From positions 124,001-188,000 of the forward strand of contig NZ_JAUFQE010000002.1 of assembly GCF_030409755.1 (NCBI RefSeq): 64,000 bases of DNA. Direction: 5' to 3'. Within the stretch, counting starts at the first letter, position 1. Each line of letters starts with the position of its first letter. Positions 44,828 through 54,144 of this stretch are shown piece after piece. The notes under the pieces are model-generated. The model had not been told where the DNA came from. It saw nothing but the letters and a program-made list of their open reading frames with translations, and did no database searches. The position numbers and the translations under genes are program-made. The stretch comes from Vibrio lentus (lineage in GTDB: Bacteria; Pseudomonadota; Gammaproteobacteria; Enterobacterales; Vibrionaceae).

Positions 44828-45877
44828 ATGCGAAAAATAATTCATATTGATCTCGACAGTTACTATGTCTCTGTAGAAGCAAGGGACAACCCCTCTTTAC
44901 GTGGAATTCCTCTAGCAGTTGGAGGGAAAAATGGTCGCGGTGTTATTGCAACTTGTAGTTATGAGGCGAGAGCTTTTGGTGTGCGTTCGGCTATGTCTAC
45001 AACAAAAGCGTTACAACTTTGCCCAAGCTTAACAGTAGTGTCTGGAAATATGGAAAAGTATAAGGCGGTATCTAGGCAAATCCATGAAATATTTAGACGG
45101 TATACGGATGTAATAGAGCCACTATCCTTAGACGAGGCGTATTTAGATGTCACAGGTTCTAAGCTGTTTCAAGGTTCAGCAACTTTAATTGCAGAAGACA
45201 TACGCAAGTCTATTCAAACTGAATTGAATTTAACGGCTTCGGCAGGAATTTCCCCATTAAAGTTTGTTTCTAAAGTCGCTTCAGATGTGAATAAACCTAA
45301 TGGTATATGTATTGTCCCACCTTCTGAGATCCAAACTTTTATAGACGAATTAGAATTAGGGAAAATAAATGGTGTTGGGAAGGTGACGTTAGAGAAATTA
45401 AACAAACTCGGCTTATATAAAGGGGATGATGTTAAGAATTTCGATAAAAACACTTTGATTTCAAAATTTGGCAAATTCGGACATACACTTTGGCAAAGGT
45501 GCAATGGTATTGATGATAGAGATATTGTTGTCGAAAGGATTAGAAAGTCAGTAGGGGTTGAGCGGACATATTTAAATGATATTCATAGTTTGGATGAATG
45601 CATACTAGCAATAAAGCCTCTGTATGTCGAATTAGAGCAAAGGTTAGAAAAAGCGCTTGCAGATAAAGTGATCACGAAACTCGGTGTAAAATTAAAGTTC
45701 AACGATTTTCAACAAACAACGGTTGAACATAAGTATGATGAAATGGATATGCAGTTTTTTATCAAGTTATGTGAAGAAGCCGTTGCTAGAAGTCATGGAC
45801 GAAGTATACGTTTAGTCGGATTAAGTGTTGGTATTGAACCCAAGAAATCAACGGACCAATTACAACTCCCTTTGTGA
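44828..45877 (+). CDS. dinB: DNA polymerase IV carried by the island (DinB, complete)
   Basis: A complete Y-family translesion polymerase of 349 residues. Metal ligands are in HIDLDSYY and PLSLDEAYLD; the steric-gate position is tyrosine (SYYVSVEA) where the host protein has phenylalanine. The helix-hairpin-helix region (INGVGKVTLEKLNKLG) and little-finger domain are present, and the C terminus DQLQLPL is a beta-clamp binding motif. It differs clearly from the interrupted host dinB, is more A+T-rich, and lies in the same orientation at the right end with its own LexA box. It likely restores Pol IV function lost by insertion. Confidence 0.92.
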   Translation: MRKIIHIDLDSYYVSVEARDNPSLRGIPLAVGGKNGRGVIATCSYEARAFGVRSAMSTTKALQLCPSLTVVSGNMEKYKAVSRQIHEIFRRYTDVIEPLSLDEAYLDVTGSKLFQGSATLIAEDIRKSIQTELNLTASAGISPLKFVSKVASDVNKPNGICIVPPSEIQTFIDELELGKINGVGKVTLEKLNKLGLYKGDDVKNFDKNTLISKFGKFGHTLWQRCNGIDDRDIVVERIRKSVGVERTYLNDIHSLDECILAIKPLYVELEQRLEKALADKVITKLGVKLKFNDFQQTTVEHKYDEMDMQFFIKLCEEAVARSHGRSIRLVGLSVGIEPKKSTDQLQLPL

Positions 45878-46045
45878 TTTTTGTAAGTGGATTTTTAAGA
45901 AAATACTAGTTTTTTACATAAATTTCTCGGATTTTTTTGTTAGGGGTTTTTGTTAGTAAGAATTTGTATCTAACCCTATGTTATAAAGACGCATTCACTT
46001 ACTCAGCCAGTCAAACTTACATTTTTCACCTAAGGGTTCTTCAAC
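45878..46045. other. Right terminal region of the island
   Basis: A+T-rich, gene-free DNA between the element dinB stop and the point where host dinB codons resume. It contains CTTACATTTTTC (46016-46027), inverted relative to GAAAAATTTGTAAG near the left end, and ends TTCTTCAAC just before GCAGCTGTAGAA of dinB. These are likely recombinase-binding arms; the crossover is probably within the last 10 bp. Confidence 0.6.
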
Positions 46046-47059
46046 GCAGCTGTAGAAATGCGTGACAACCCGGCTTACCGAAATCGACCACTTGCGGTTG
46101 GTGGGCATGAAAAACAACGGGGTGTCTTGAGTACTTGTAATTATGAAGCTCGCAAGTTTGGTATTCGTTCAGCGATGCCAACGGGGAAAGCACTGCAACT
46201 TTGTCCTAATTTATTAGTGGTTCCGGGAAGAATGCAGGTCTATGTTGAGATCTCTAAAAAGATCCGCGAAATATTTTCTCGATACACAGCATTGATCGAA
46301 CCTCTTTCTCTAGATGAAGCGTTTCTCGACGTGACTGAATCAACATTGTGTCACGGTTCTGCGACCCTGATTGCCGAGTCAATTCGCCGTGATATTTGGA
46401 ACGAGTTAAACCTTACGGCTTCAGCGGGTGTCGCTCCGATAAAATTTCTGGCGAAAGTGGCTTCGGATATGAATAAGCCCAATGGGCAATTTGTTATCCC
46501 TCCGCAAGACGTACAAGCTGTTATCGATGATTTACCACTCGAAAGAATCCCAGGCGTTGGCAAGGTCAGCATTGAAAAGCTCCATCTAGCGGGATTCTTT
46601 ACATGCAAGGACATCAAAGGGGCAGACTATCGAGACTTGCTTCTGAAGTTTGGTCGACAAGGTGCATCGCTGTGGAAGCGAAGCCATGGTATTGATGAAA
46701 GAGAAGTCATCATAGAACGCGAGCGTAAATCCGTAGGCGTTGAGCGAACGTTTACTCAAAATATTTCGACTTATGCTGAGTGCTGGCAGGTGATTGAAGA
46801 CAAATTGTTTCCTGAGCTTGAAACCCGCCTAGAAAAAGCCAGCCCAAGTAAAGCAATCATCAAGCAGGGTATTAAACTCAAGTTTGCCGATTTCCAGCAA
46901 ACAACCATAGAACACATACATGCTTCATTGGATCGAGAACACTTCAAAGAGCTATTGAGTGAGATCTTAAAAAGACAACAAGGGCGAGAGATACGCCTGC
47001 TCGGTTTGAGTGTGATGTTACAACCTAAAGAACAAGTGAAGCAGCTGAGTTTCTTTTAA
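46046..47059 (+). pseudogene. dinB: 3' part of chromosomal dinB, separated from its start by the island
   Basis: From 46046 the frame reads AAVEMRDNPAYRNRPLAVGG and continues to a complete DinB C terminus ending KQLSFF, a beta-clamp motif. The conserved N terminus, with the first catalytic aspartate and steric gate, lies 20.8 kb away at 25218-25277. The ATG at 46058 is an internal methionine and any product from it would lack the first metal ligand. All downstream motifs (PLSLDEAFLD; RIPGVGKVSIEKL) are intact, so the break is recent or reversible. Confidence 0.93.
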
Positions 47060-47065
47060 TTTTCA

Positions 47066-47093
47066 TCAGCTAGGTTTATGCAAACCTAGCTGA
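47066..47093. terminator. Bidirectional hairpin between dinB and the RecQ-like gene
   Basis: TCAGCTAGGTTT / AAACCTAGCTGA form a perfect 12-bp stem with an ATGC loop between two convergent genes. Flanking T-richness is modest on both sides. Confidence 0.8.
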
Positions 47094-47125
47094 CTTCTTG
47101 GCACTAGTACCGTCTTTTAATCTTC

Positions 47126-49060
47126 TTATCTTGGTAATCGTTTTACCAATGCTAAGGTTTCACTGAACGGTTGTTGTTCTAACTTTCCGTACCCCGACAT
47201 TTTGCTGGCTTTTAATTTGGTAGAAAGCGGTGTCGCGATTCCACATAAAAAGCGCGTAATGGCTTCATCGGTAATCAGTTGTTGGCTGTTGGAGATGAAT
47301 TCTTGAATCCAAGCGACGACGATCTCTTCATCTATAGGGCCAGCTTTCACGCTTGGTAGTGTGGCAATTTCACCTCGGCATACTGAGCAGTGACCACAGT
47401 TTTTGGGTGCTTTATCATCGGTGAAGTAACTCGCAAGGCGAGAGCTTAGGCAGGTATCAGCCTCAAAGAAGCTCAGCATTTGGTTAAGACGGTTTATCTC
47501 ACTGTTCTCTTTTGCTTTAAACAACTCAGTTAAACGTTCTGATAATTGCATCATATCTTCAGATGTATTGTTGATCGCGTAAACATCGGTGATCTGCTTA
47601 CTTTCCAACTCAATCCAGCCTTGTTCATTGAAGTAATCGATAGCCGCAATCACACGCTGACGATCGGCTTGGAAGTGAGTCCAAAGCGCATCGAAATCGA
47701 CTTGGCACCAAACTCTGGCTTGAGGAGAGCATTGGAAAATCGCTTCTACAAAATGGCGACGTTCACTTTGGAATTGCTCGGTGATCTGCTGCTTAGGACG
47801 AATGAACTTAAATTTGTAGTCAGCAAAATAGCTGTATTTAGGTTCAATCACGCCTTCAATTTCTAGATAAACCAACAGTGTTTTTAGTGGAAGTTGACGA
47901 ATGTTAGATTCACGCGATAGTTGGTTGAGCATGATCTCCCATTGGTTTGCTCCAGAAGCGCCATTGTTTTGGTTTTCGTAGATCTCTTTTAATACCGCTT
48001 GGATTGAGATGTTGTCTGGTGTATCACCAAATACGAAGTTCTCTAGCGTACTGAGGCCATACTTGTTGGCGAGAAGAATACATGCTGAAGGTTGACCATC
48101 TCGGCCTGCTCTGCCGATTTCTTGCGAGTAGTTCTCTATTGATTTGGGTAAATCGAAGTGAATCACACGGCGAATATTTGATTTGTCGACGCCCATCCCG
48201 AAAGCAATAGTCGCAACAATACAATGCACGTCATCATTCATGAATTGATGTTGAATCGCATCTCTATTTTCTGGTTTAAGCCCTGCATGGTAAGCGACTG
48301 CGTTGATTCCAGCATTGCGCAGTTGTTGAGCCACCATCTCTGCCGTTTGTTGAAGGGTGACATAAACGATGGTTGGAGCTTGAGGCGCTTGATTGGCGAC
48401 AGAGCACAGCGTCTCTAGCTTACTAGCTTGTTCACAAGGCTGAATCGACAGATCGAGATTTTGACGATAGAAACCCGTAACCACAACACGTTCTTCATTG
48501 ATATCAAACTTAGACTTCATGTCTTGGATAACTGAGGTGGTTGCGGTTGCAGTCAATAGCAATACCTGCGGGATATTCAACTGTTTTTGGTATTGAGGCA
48601 ACTTGAGATAGTCTGGTCTAAAGTTGTGTCCCCACTCAGAAATACAGTGCGCCTCATCGACCACAAGTAGCGAGATTGGAACCTGAGAAATAAACTGACG
48701 AAAGCGTTCGTTCTTCAAACGTTCGACGGAGATCATCAGGATCTTGGTATCTCCGTTACGCACAGACTGCATCACCTGCTGAGTGGTCTGTCTGTCTTGA
48801 CTAGATTCTATTGCAGCGGCGCTGATCCCTTTACTGTGTAAGAAGCTCAACTGGTCTTTCATTAAGGCTAACAGTGGAGAAATAACCAAGGTTAAATGAG
48901 GAAGTTCTAACGCGGGTAACTGGTAGCACAGCGATTTACCTGAGCCCGTCGGGAAGATAGCCGCGGTAGAGTGACCGGATAGAACATTATCAATGACTTG
49001 CTTTTGCCCATTACGCAGTGAATCGAATCCGAATACTTGTTTTAGCTTCTGCTCAATCAT
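47126..49060 (-). CDS. RecQ-family ATP-dependent DNA helicase
   Basis: A 644-residue 3'-5' helicase of the RecQ family. Motifs: FPTGSGKSLCYQLPAL (Walker A), LLVVDEAHCISEWGHNFRPDY (DEAH with the RecQ aromatic loop), LLTATAT, VYVTLQQTAE, AFGMGVDKSNIRRVIHFDLPKSIENYSQEIGRAGRDG (motifs V-VI). A zinc-binding region with CGHCSVCRG stands near residue 555. I see no HRDC domain at the C terminus, so this may be the second, RecQ-like paralog of vibrios rather than the E. coli RecQ ortholog; I leave the symbol blank. Confidence 0.9.
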   Translation of the reverse strand: MIEQKLKQVFGFDSLRNGQKQVIDNVLSGHSTAAIFPTGSGKSLCYQLPALELPHLTLVISPLLALMKDQLSFLHSKGISAAAIESSQDRQTTQQVMQSVRNGDTKILMISVERLKNERFRQFISQVPISLLVVDEAHCISEWGHNFRPDYLKLPQYQKQLNIPQVLLLTATATTSVIQDMKSKFDINEERVVVTGFYRQNLDLSIQPCEQASKLETLCSVANQAPQAPTIVYVTLQQTAEMVAQQLRNAGINAVAYHAGLKPENRDAIQHQFMNDDVHCIVATIAFGMGVDKSNIRRVIHFDLPKSIENYSQEIGRAGRDGQPSACILLANKYGLSTLENFVFGDTPDNISIQAVLKEIYENQNNGASGANQWEIMLNQLSRESNIRQLPLKTLLVYLEIEGVIEPKYSYFADYKFKFIRPKQQITEQFQSERRHFVEAIFQCSPQARVWCQVDFDALWTHFQADRQRVIAAIDYFNEQGWIELESKQITDVYAINNTSEDMMQLSERLTELFKAKENSEINRLNQMLSFFEADTCLSSRLASYFTDDKAPKNCGHCSVCRGEIATLPSVKAGPIDEEIVVAWIQEFISNSQQLITDEAITRFLCGIATPLSTKLKASKMSGYGKLEQQPFSETLALVKRLPR

Positions 49061-49205
49061 TTGTGTTCTACCTGAGTTGTTAAGTGTCGTATTGATGCTA
49101 AAGCGTTCGCCTGTCTATGATCGCGTCGCTTGATGAATCAAATGTCTTGCACCTGATTGTACCTAATTCTATTCTGTAGCTCCTATAGAAAAGCACTCCA
49201 AAAGT

Positions 49206-49679
49206 ATGAATAAGTCTGAGCTTCGACAAATAATTTTAGAGCAACTCGAATCACGGTTAAGCATCGCACAATCTGCGACTCAGCGAGCTATTGATGCTGC
49301 CACCGATGAAGAGACCGTGCCAGAGCACAAGTACGATACCTTGGCGTTAGAAGCCTCGTACCTTGCCCATGGACAAGCGATGCGGGTTCAAGAGTGTGAA
49401 GATGACATCCAGTGTTACCGAAACCTCGTATTACGAGACAGTGAAAGAATTACCGTCAGCAGCTATGTTGTGGTCATTGACGAACATGATGAACATAAGC
49501 ACTTTTTCCTAGGGCCAAGAGTCGGGGGGCTTTCTGTTACATGGAACGACAATGAGATTGCCATTGTGACGGCGAATGCACCATTTGGTCAGGCTCTAAT
49601 GGGCAAAGAAGTCGGTGATGAAATTGAGTTTAGGGTCGCTGATAAACAGTTTTGCTATGAAGTAGTATCGATTGACTGA
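49206..49679 (+). CDS. GreA/GreB-family elongation-factor-like protein
   Basis: A 157-residue protein. The first 75 residues form an antiparallel coiled coil as in GreA/GreB (MNKSELRQIILEQLESRLSI... with DAATDEETVPEHKYDTLALEA at the tip, including acidic residues). The rest is an FKBP-like C-terminal domain (GPRVGGLSVTWNDNEIAIVTANAPFGQALMGKEVGDEIEFRVADKQF). GreA/GreB rescue backtracked RNA polymerase; this shorter-motif paralog may act differently, as do Rnk and similar proteins. It is a single gene divergent from the RecQ-like gene. Confidence 0.82.
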   Translation: MNKSELRQIILEQLESRLSIAQSATQRAIDAATDEETVPEHKYDTLALEASYLAHGQAMRVQECEDDIQCYRNLVLRDSERITVSSYVVVIDEHDEHKHFFLGPRVGGLSVTWNDNEIAIVTANAPFGQALMGKEVGDEIEFRVADKQFCYEVVSID

Positions 49680-49766
49680 ATGACAGGCTTATAAATATAA
49701 ACGTTTTTCTGACAAAGAAGCATAAACTAGCGGTATAGTCGTTGGGCAGATTGATGAGAGGGTGTT

Positions 49767-50525
49767 ATGAAAAAAAGCGTATTAATTGCATCATTAACAG
49801 TGGCTACCGCTGTTGTGAGCCTGCCAACTTTTGCAGCTCAGTGTCGAGTTGATTTGAAAAATGAACTACGAATTGACGAGCAGAAAGTCGAAATCCATCA
49901 AGTAAATGGTGATACAGCTATTCTTGATGGCAACAACGATCTTTATATTCATGGTGAAAAGGTCGCACTTGATGCCGACCAACAAGCGGCAATTGAAAAA
50001 TACCGCGACAGCATGAATGAGTATTTACCACGCGCAAAACAAATGGCGAATGACAGCTTAGCCTTGGCGAATGATGTTATTGATGACATCGCTGCCAGCC
50101 TAGATTCTCCAGAGTCGTTTGATAATGTAAAAGAATCAATGAAAACGTACTTTGCTGAATTAGAGGCTCGTTATTATAAAGATGGCGAGTTAGTCCTACC
50201 GGCTAATAGTTTCGATTCGATGGCGAATGGTTGGTCTGAAGATTTCGAAAAGGCTAAGGAGATCTTTAACCAAGAGTTTATCTCAAGTGCCTTTAATGCG
50301 ATGTCAGAAAAAATGAAGCAAGACGGCGGACTAAATCTGACCGAAATGGCTGATAGCATGGCTGAATTAAAGCTTAAAGTTGAAGAGCGAATGAAAGAAC
50401 ACTCTCAACAAGTACAAGAGGAAGCGAATGAGTTCTGTGATTCTCTAGATGAGATGGCAGAGCAAGAGCAAGAGCTGCATAAAATTATTCCGAACCTAAA
50501 AGACTACCAAGTATTTACTATCTAG
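49767..50525 (+). CDS. DUF2884 (YggN-like) periplasmic protein
   Basis: A 252-residue exported protein with signal MKKSVLIASLTVATAVVSLPTFA cleaved before AQCRVDLKN. The mature part starts with a small strand region (RIDEQKVEIHQVNGDTAILDG) and is otherwise a long helical, glutamate-rich domain (MKQDGGLNLTEMADSMAELKLKVEERMKEHSQQVQEE cut here into visible heptads). This matches the DUF2884/YggN family of unknown function. Two cysteines (mature position 3 and the FCDSLDEM one near the end) may form a disulfide. Confidence 0.82.
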   Translation: MKKSVLIASLTVATAVVSLPTFAAQCRVDLKNELRIDEQKVEIHQVNGDTAILDGNNDLYIHGEKVALDADQQAAIEKYRDSMNEYLPRAKQMANDSLALANDVIDDIAASLDSPESFDNVKESMKTYFAELEARYYKDGELVLPANSFDSMANGWSEDFEKAKEIFNQEFISSAFNAMSEKMKQDGGLNLTEMADSMAELKLKVEERMKEHSQQVQEEANEFCDSLDEMAEQEQELHKIIPNLKDYQVFTI

Positions 50526-50546
50526 CCTGAGTTTCAGATTCGTTAG

Positions 50547-50572
50547 AAGAGCACCTATTGGTGCTCTTTTTT
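50547..50572 (+). terminator. Terminator after the DUF2884 gene
   Basis: Stem AGAGCACC / GGTGCTCT with a TATT loop followed by six Ts. Confidence 0.92.
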
Positions 50573-50798
50573 ATGGGTTAAATAAGCTAACAATTAACTT
50601 AGGAATACCTCTCAGTAGTCGGATCAATCGTTGTCTTGATTTTATGTGGTCAGTTAGTCTGGGTAATTGTTAATAACTTGGTCTTAAATACTAAATAGAT
50701 TGTAAAAATAAGCTAATTGTTCATTTATTAGTTGTGCCTATCATTGCTTTTGATTACTGTACTTCTCAACTAGTTCACTGATTTTTGATGCGGGCAAT

Positions 50799-52160
50799 AT
50801 GGACCAACAATCTTCCTCTTCAAGAGAGCACTTTAGCTCTCGTTTGGGTTTTATTTTAGCAGCGGCGGGTGCAGCTGTTGGCTTAGGTAATATTTGGGGT
50901 TTCCCAACTCAAGTTGCCAGTAACGGCGGTGGCGCTTTTCTGCTTGTTTACCTAATCATGATTTTCGTGGTTGCTTTCCCGATGCTGGTGGTTGAGATGG
51001 CGATTGGCCGTCATGGTCAAGCGAACCCTGTCGATAGTATGCGCTCGTTGACGACAAATCCGTTAGGTAAGAAAGTCGGTGAATTTGTCGGTTGGATTGG
51101 CTTAAGTGTCCCAAGTGCCGTGTTAGCATTTTATAGTATTGTCGGCGGTTGGTTGATTTGCTTCCTAATTGGTGCAGTCGCTGATCTTGTCGGTCTAGAA
51201 GCTGTTGCTGATTGGTTTAAAGGCTTCAGTGTTGAGCGCAATGTATTTGGTACGGTCGCATTCTATGTGCTGACTATCTTGATTGTTCAGGGTGGTGTTA
51301 AGCAAGGTATCGAGAAGTGGTCGACTCGCTTAATGCCGGCATTGTTCATTTTGTTTGGCTTACTGTTTGTTTACATCATGACGCAAGCTGGTGCGATGGA
51401 AGGGCTGAAACATTACTTGGTGCCAGACTTTGAGAAAGTGTTGGATAGAAAACTGATTCTAGCGGCAATGGGACAAGGCTTCTTCTCGCTAACCATTGGT
51501 GGCTGCTCTATGTTGGTTTATGGTTCTTACTTAAGCAAGAAAGAGAACCTACCAAAAATGGCGATGAACGTAACCTTGGTTGATACCGCTGTCGCTTTTA
51601 TTGCTGGCTTAGTGGTTATGCCTGCAATGTTTGTTGCGATGCAAAAGGGCGTACAAATCTATGCTGAAGACGGCTCACTATTGAGCTCTGACACGCTGGT
51701 ATTTACGGTTCTGCCTTTGATGTTTGATAGCTTAGGCGTACTTGGTCAGATCTTCGCAATTGTCTTCTTCTTGTTGCTAACGATTGCTGCTCTTACTTCT
51801 TCAATTTCGATGCTGGAAGGACCTGTAGCACTAGTGAGTGAGCGTTTCAATACAAGACGAACGCCAACAAGCTGGGTGATTGGTGGTGCCATCGCATTGT
51901 TCAGTGTGGTGATTGTTTACAACTTTTCCGCGATGTTTGGTATGGTTGCGATGATAGCGACTCAGTATCTTCAACCGGTCGCAGCTCTGATGTTCTGTGT
52001 GTTTGGTGGTTGGGTATGGAGTCGAGCTTCAAAAGTGAAAGAGCTTGAACATGGCTGCCCTGACTTTCAGCTTGGTTGGTTTGGTAAAGTGTGGCCAATG
52101 TATGTGAAGTTCGTGTGTCCAGTCTTGGTGGCAACAGTTATCTGGGCTTCATTTGGTTAG
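50799..52160 (+). CDS. NSS-family sodium-dependent transporter
   Basis: A neurotransmitter:sodium symporter family (LeuT-fold) protein of 453 residues with about 11-12 membrane segments. The first helix carries the family motif LGFILAAAGAAVGLGNIWGFP, the unwound sodium/substrate site, and the next has GGGAFLLVYLIMIFVVAFPM. TM6-8 include GQGFFSLTIGGCSMLVYGSYL. Substrate is probably an amino acid or similar solute and cannot be told from sequence alone. It is single, with its own terminator. Confidence 0.92.
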   Translation: MDQQSSSSREHFSSRLGFILAAAGAAVGLGNIWGFPTQVASNGGGAFLLVYLIMIFVVAFPMLVVEMAIGRHGQANPVDSMRSLTTNPLGKKVGEFVGWIGLSVPSAVLAFYSIVGGWLICFLIGAVADLVGLEAVADWFKGFSVERNVFGTVAFYVLTILIVQGGVKQGIEKWSTRLMPALFILFGLLFVYIMTQAGAMEGLKHYLVPDFEKVLDRKLILAAMGQGFFSLTIGGCSMLVYGSYLSKKENLPKMAMNVTLVDTAVAFIAGLVVMPAMFVAMQKGVQIYAEDGSLLSSDTLVFTVLPLMFDSLGVLGQIFAIVFFLLLTIAALTSSISMLEGPVALVSERFNTRRTPTSWVIGGAIALFSVVIVYNFSAMFGMVAMIATQYLQPVAALMFCVFGGWVWSRASKVKELEHGCPDFQLGWFGKVWPMYVKFVCPVLVATVIWASFG

Positions 52161-52198
52161 TAGACCATTTAGCATCTAGATGATTAGACCTGCAGTTC

Positions 52199-52223
52199 AA
52201 GGCCACTCTTAATGAGTGGCTTT
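52199..52223 (+). terminator. Terminator after the NSS transporter gene
   Basis: Stem AAGGCCACTC / GAGTGGCTTT with a TTAAT loop, 38 bp after the stop. Confidence 0.85.
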
Positions 52224-52262
52224 GTTGTTTTCGTATCGAACAAGCTTGTTTTGCTCGATAGA

Positions 52263-52297
52263 AAAAAGGCGCTGAACATACAGTTCAGCGCCTTTTT
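52263..52297 (-). terminator. Terminator after lipA
   Basis: A long perfect stem AAAAGGCGCTGAAC / GTTCAGCGCCTTTT, 23 bp beyond the lipA stop, with T-runs on both strands. Confidence 0.92.
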
Positions 52298-52319
52298 AAT
52301 TTTGGCTTAAGCAATGTGG

Positions 52320-53285
52320 TTACTTAATTTCCATACCTTGAGCTTGCAAGTCGGCATGGTAAGAAGAACGTACAAATGGGCCACAAGCTGCGTGAGTGAA
52401 GCCTAGTTCAAGAGCAATCTCTTTCAGTTCATCAAACTCAGAAGGCGGTACGTAGCGTTCTACTGGTAAGTGGTGACGGCTTGGTGCCAGGTATTGGCCT
52501 AGTGTCAGCATCGTTACGCCATGTTCGCGAAGATCTTTCAATACTTGAACGATCTCTTCTTTCGTTTCACCAAGACCCATCATTACACCAGATTTCGTTG
52601 GGATGTCTGGGTGTTGCTCTTTGAATTTTCTCAACAGATCAAGAGACCACTTGTAGTTCGCGCCTGGACGAGCTTTACGGTATAGACGTGGCGCTGTCTC
52701 TAGGTTGTGGTTGAAAACATCTGGCGGGTTGTCTTTCATCAGATCAAGCGCAACGTCCATACGACCACGGAAGTCTGGAACCAGTGTTTCAATGCGAATG
52801 TTTGGATTCTGTTCGCGAATTTCACGGTTACAGTCAGCAAAGTGCTGAGCACCACCATCACGCAGGTCATCACGGTCAACTGAAGTGATTACAACGTACT
52901 TCAGTTTCATGTCTTTAATCGTCTTAGCCAGTTTCTTCGGCTCTTCTGCTTCAGGAGCAACAGGACGACCATGGGCAACATCACAGAACGGGCAGCGACG
53001 AGTACAGATAGCGCCAAGAATCATAAACGTTGCCGTGCCGTGGTTAAAACACTCGGCTAGGTTAGGGCAAGACGCTTCTTCACAAACTGAGTGCAGGTTG
53101 TTTTTACGCATTGCTGATTTGATTTCTTGAATACGATGGCTGTCTGAAGGAAGTTTAATCTTCATCCATGCAGGCTTACGTAGAACTTCTTTCTGTTCAG
53201 CAGGCATATTCTTTACGGGAATTAATGCCATTTTGTCAGCGTCACGATATTTAACGCCTTTTTCCATTTGGATTGGTTTGCTCAT
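52320..53285 (-). CDS. lipA: Lipoyl synthase LipA
   Basis: LipA is a radical-SAM enzyme that inserts two sulfurs into the protein-bound octanoyl group to make lipoyl cofactors. Auxiliary cluster cysteines are in [15 protein letters not shown]; the radical-SAM CxxxCxxC is in [11 protein letters not shown]; the C terminus carries the RSSYHADLQ serine that ligates the auxiliary cluster. Length 321 is standard. It lies 4 bp after lipB, so the two form one operon on the minus strand, and LipB supplies its substrate. Confidence 0.97.
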   Translation of the reverse strand: MSKPIQMEKGVKYRDADKMALIPVKNMPAEQKEVLRKPAWMKIKLPSDSHRIQEIKSAMRKNNLHSVCEEASCPNLAECFNHGTATFMILGAICTRRCPFCDVAHGRPVAPEAEEPKKLAKTIKDMKLKYVVITSVDRDDLRDGGAQHFADCNREIREQNPNIRIETLVPDFRGRMDVALDLMKDNPPDVFNHNLETAPRLYRKARPGANYKWSLDLLRKFKEQHPDIPTKSGVMMGLGETKEEIVQVLKDLREHGVTMLTLGQYLAPSRHHLPVERYVPPSEFDELKEIALELGFTHAACGPFVRSSYHADLQAQGMEIK

Positions 53286-53289
53286 GATT

Positions 53290-53949
53290 TTATGCTTCTG
53301 CTGTAATGTTACTGGTGGCTTGAATGTCTACTTGGTCATAGCCGAGTAGTTCTACTAGCTCTTGTATTAACTGTTGCTCAACGCTCTCTAATTCACTTGG
53401 TCCGCCTAACTGGCTTACCTGCGCCATTTCCATACCTTGGTAACCACATGGGTTAATGCGTAGGAATGGGGATAAGTCCATATCGACGTTGAGTGCAAGC
53501 CCATGAAATGAGCAGCCGCGTCGAATACGTAATCCGAGTGAACAGATTTTCTTGCCATCGACATAGACACCAGGAGCGTCAGGTCGGGCAGTTGAATTTA
53601 TATTGTAAGCTTTCAGAGTGTTGATTACGAGGTTCTCAATATGAGTCACCAAATCACGTACTCCGAATTTTTTGCGGCGGATGTTAATCAAAAAGTAAGC
53701 GACTAACTGGCCTGGGCCGTGATAAGTCACTTGGCCACCGCGATCGCTTTGAATGACAGGGATATCACCAGCATTTAGTACATGCTCGGCTTTGCCTGCT
53801 TGTCCTTGAGTGAAGACTGGGTTGTGTTCAACCAACCAAACTTGGTCTATGTCTTCTTCTGTGCGTTCGTCTGTGAACTTATGCATGGCTTTCCACACAG
53901 GTTCGTAATCCTGACGGCCTAATTTTTTTACGATTAGCTTATTTTGCAA
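53290..53949 (-). CDS. lipB: Octanoyltransferase LipB
   Basis: LipB moves octanoyl from acyl carrier protein to lipoyl domains. The conserved [19 protein letters not shown], the lysine of [27 protein letters not shown] and the active cysteine in [12 protein letters not shown] are all present. Length 219 fits. First gene of lipB-lipA; ybeD is upstream on the same strand behind a terminator hairpin. Confidence 0.96.
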   Translation of the reverse strand: MQNKLIVKKLGRQDYEPVWKAMHKFTDERTEEDIDQVWLVEHNPVFTQGQAGKAEHVLNAGDIPVIQSDRGGQVTYHGPGQLVAYFLINIRRKKFGVRDLVTHIENLVINTLKAYNINSTARPDAPGVYVDGKKICSLGLRIRRGCSFHGLALNVDMDLSPFLRINPCGYQGMEMAQVSQLGGPSELESVEQQLIQELVELLGYDQVDIQATSNITAEA

Positions 53950-54100
53950 AGCTGCACTCCCTCAAGGATTAATAAAGTGAACGCATTATAAACGCGAAAC
54001 ATGATTCTAACTACAGACGGACTGCAAGGTTTTTCAACTTTCTTTGTATTTATTGAAAATTAAGTTGAATGATTTGGAGTCCAATAGGGTGCTTCAAACA

Positions 54101-54127
54101 AAAACAGCGGCAATAAGCCGCTGTTTT
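54101..54127 (-). terminator. Terminator after ybeD
   Basis: Stem AAAACAGCGGC / GCCGCTGTTTT, 18 bp past the ybeD stop, bidirectional in appearance. Confidence 0.9.
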
Positions 54128-54144
54128 TCATGCGTAATCGTCGA

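Larger units (their letters stand above)
25278..46045. mobile_element. GInt-like mobile island (about 20.8 kb) inserted in dinB
   Basis: Boundaries come from the split dinB: native codons stop at 25277 and resume at 46046. The left end carries the four-gene ginABCD-type recombination set; the right end carries a complete dinB with a LexA box. Near both ends there are imperfect inverted segments, GAAAAATTTGTAAG at 25302-25315 and CTTACATTTTTC at 46016-46027. The codon before the resumed GCA is AAC rather than the phenylalanine expected in DinB, so a few bases at the crossover seem to come from the element. Cargo includes regulators, a helicase pair, an IS, and candidate defence genes. Junctions are certain to within about 10 bp. 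Confidence 0.88.

Noticed and set aside
46058..47059. A complete second dinB starting at ATG 46058
   Set aside because: The frame is open upstream with conserved DinB residues (AAVE) and the catalytic N terminus is missing; it is the 3' part of the split host gene.
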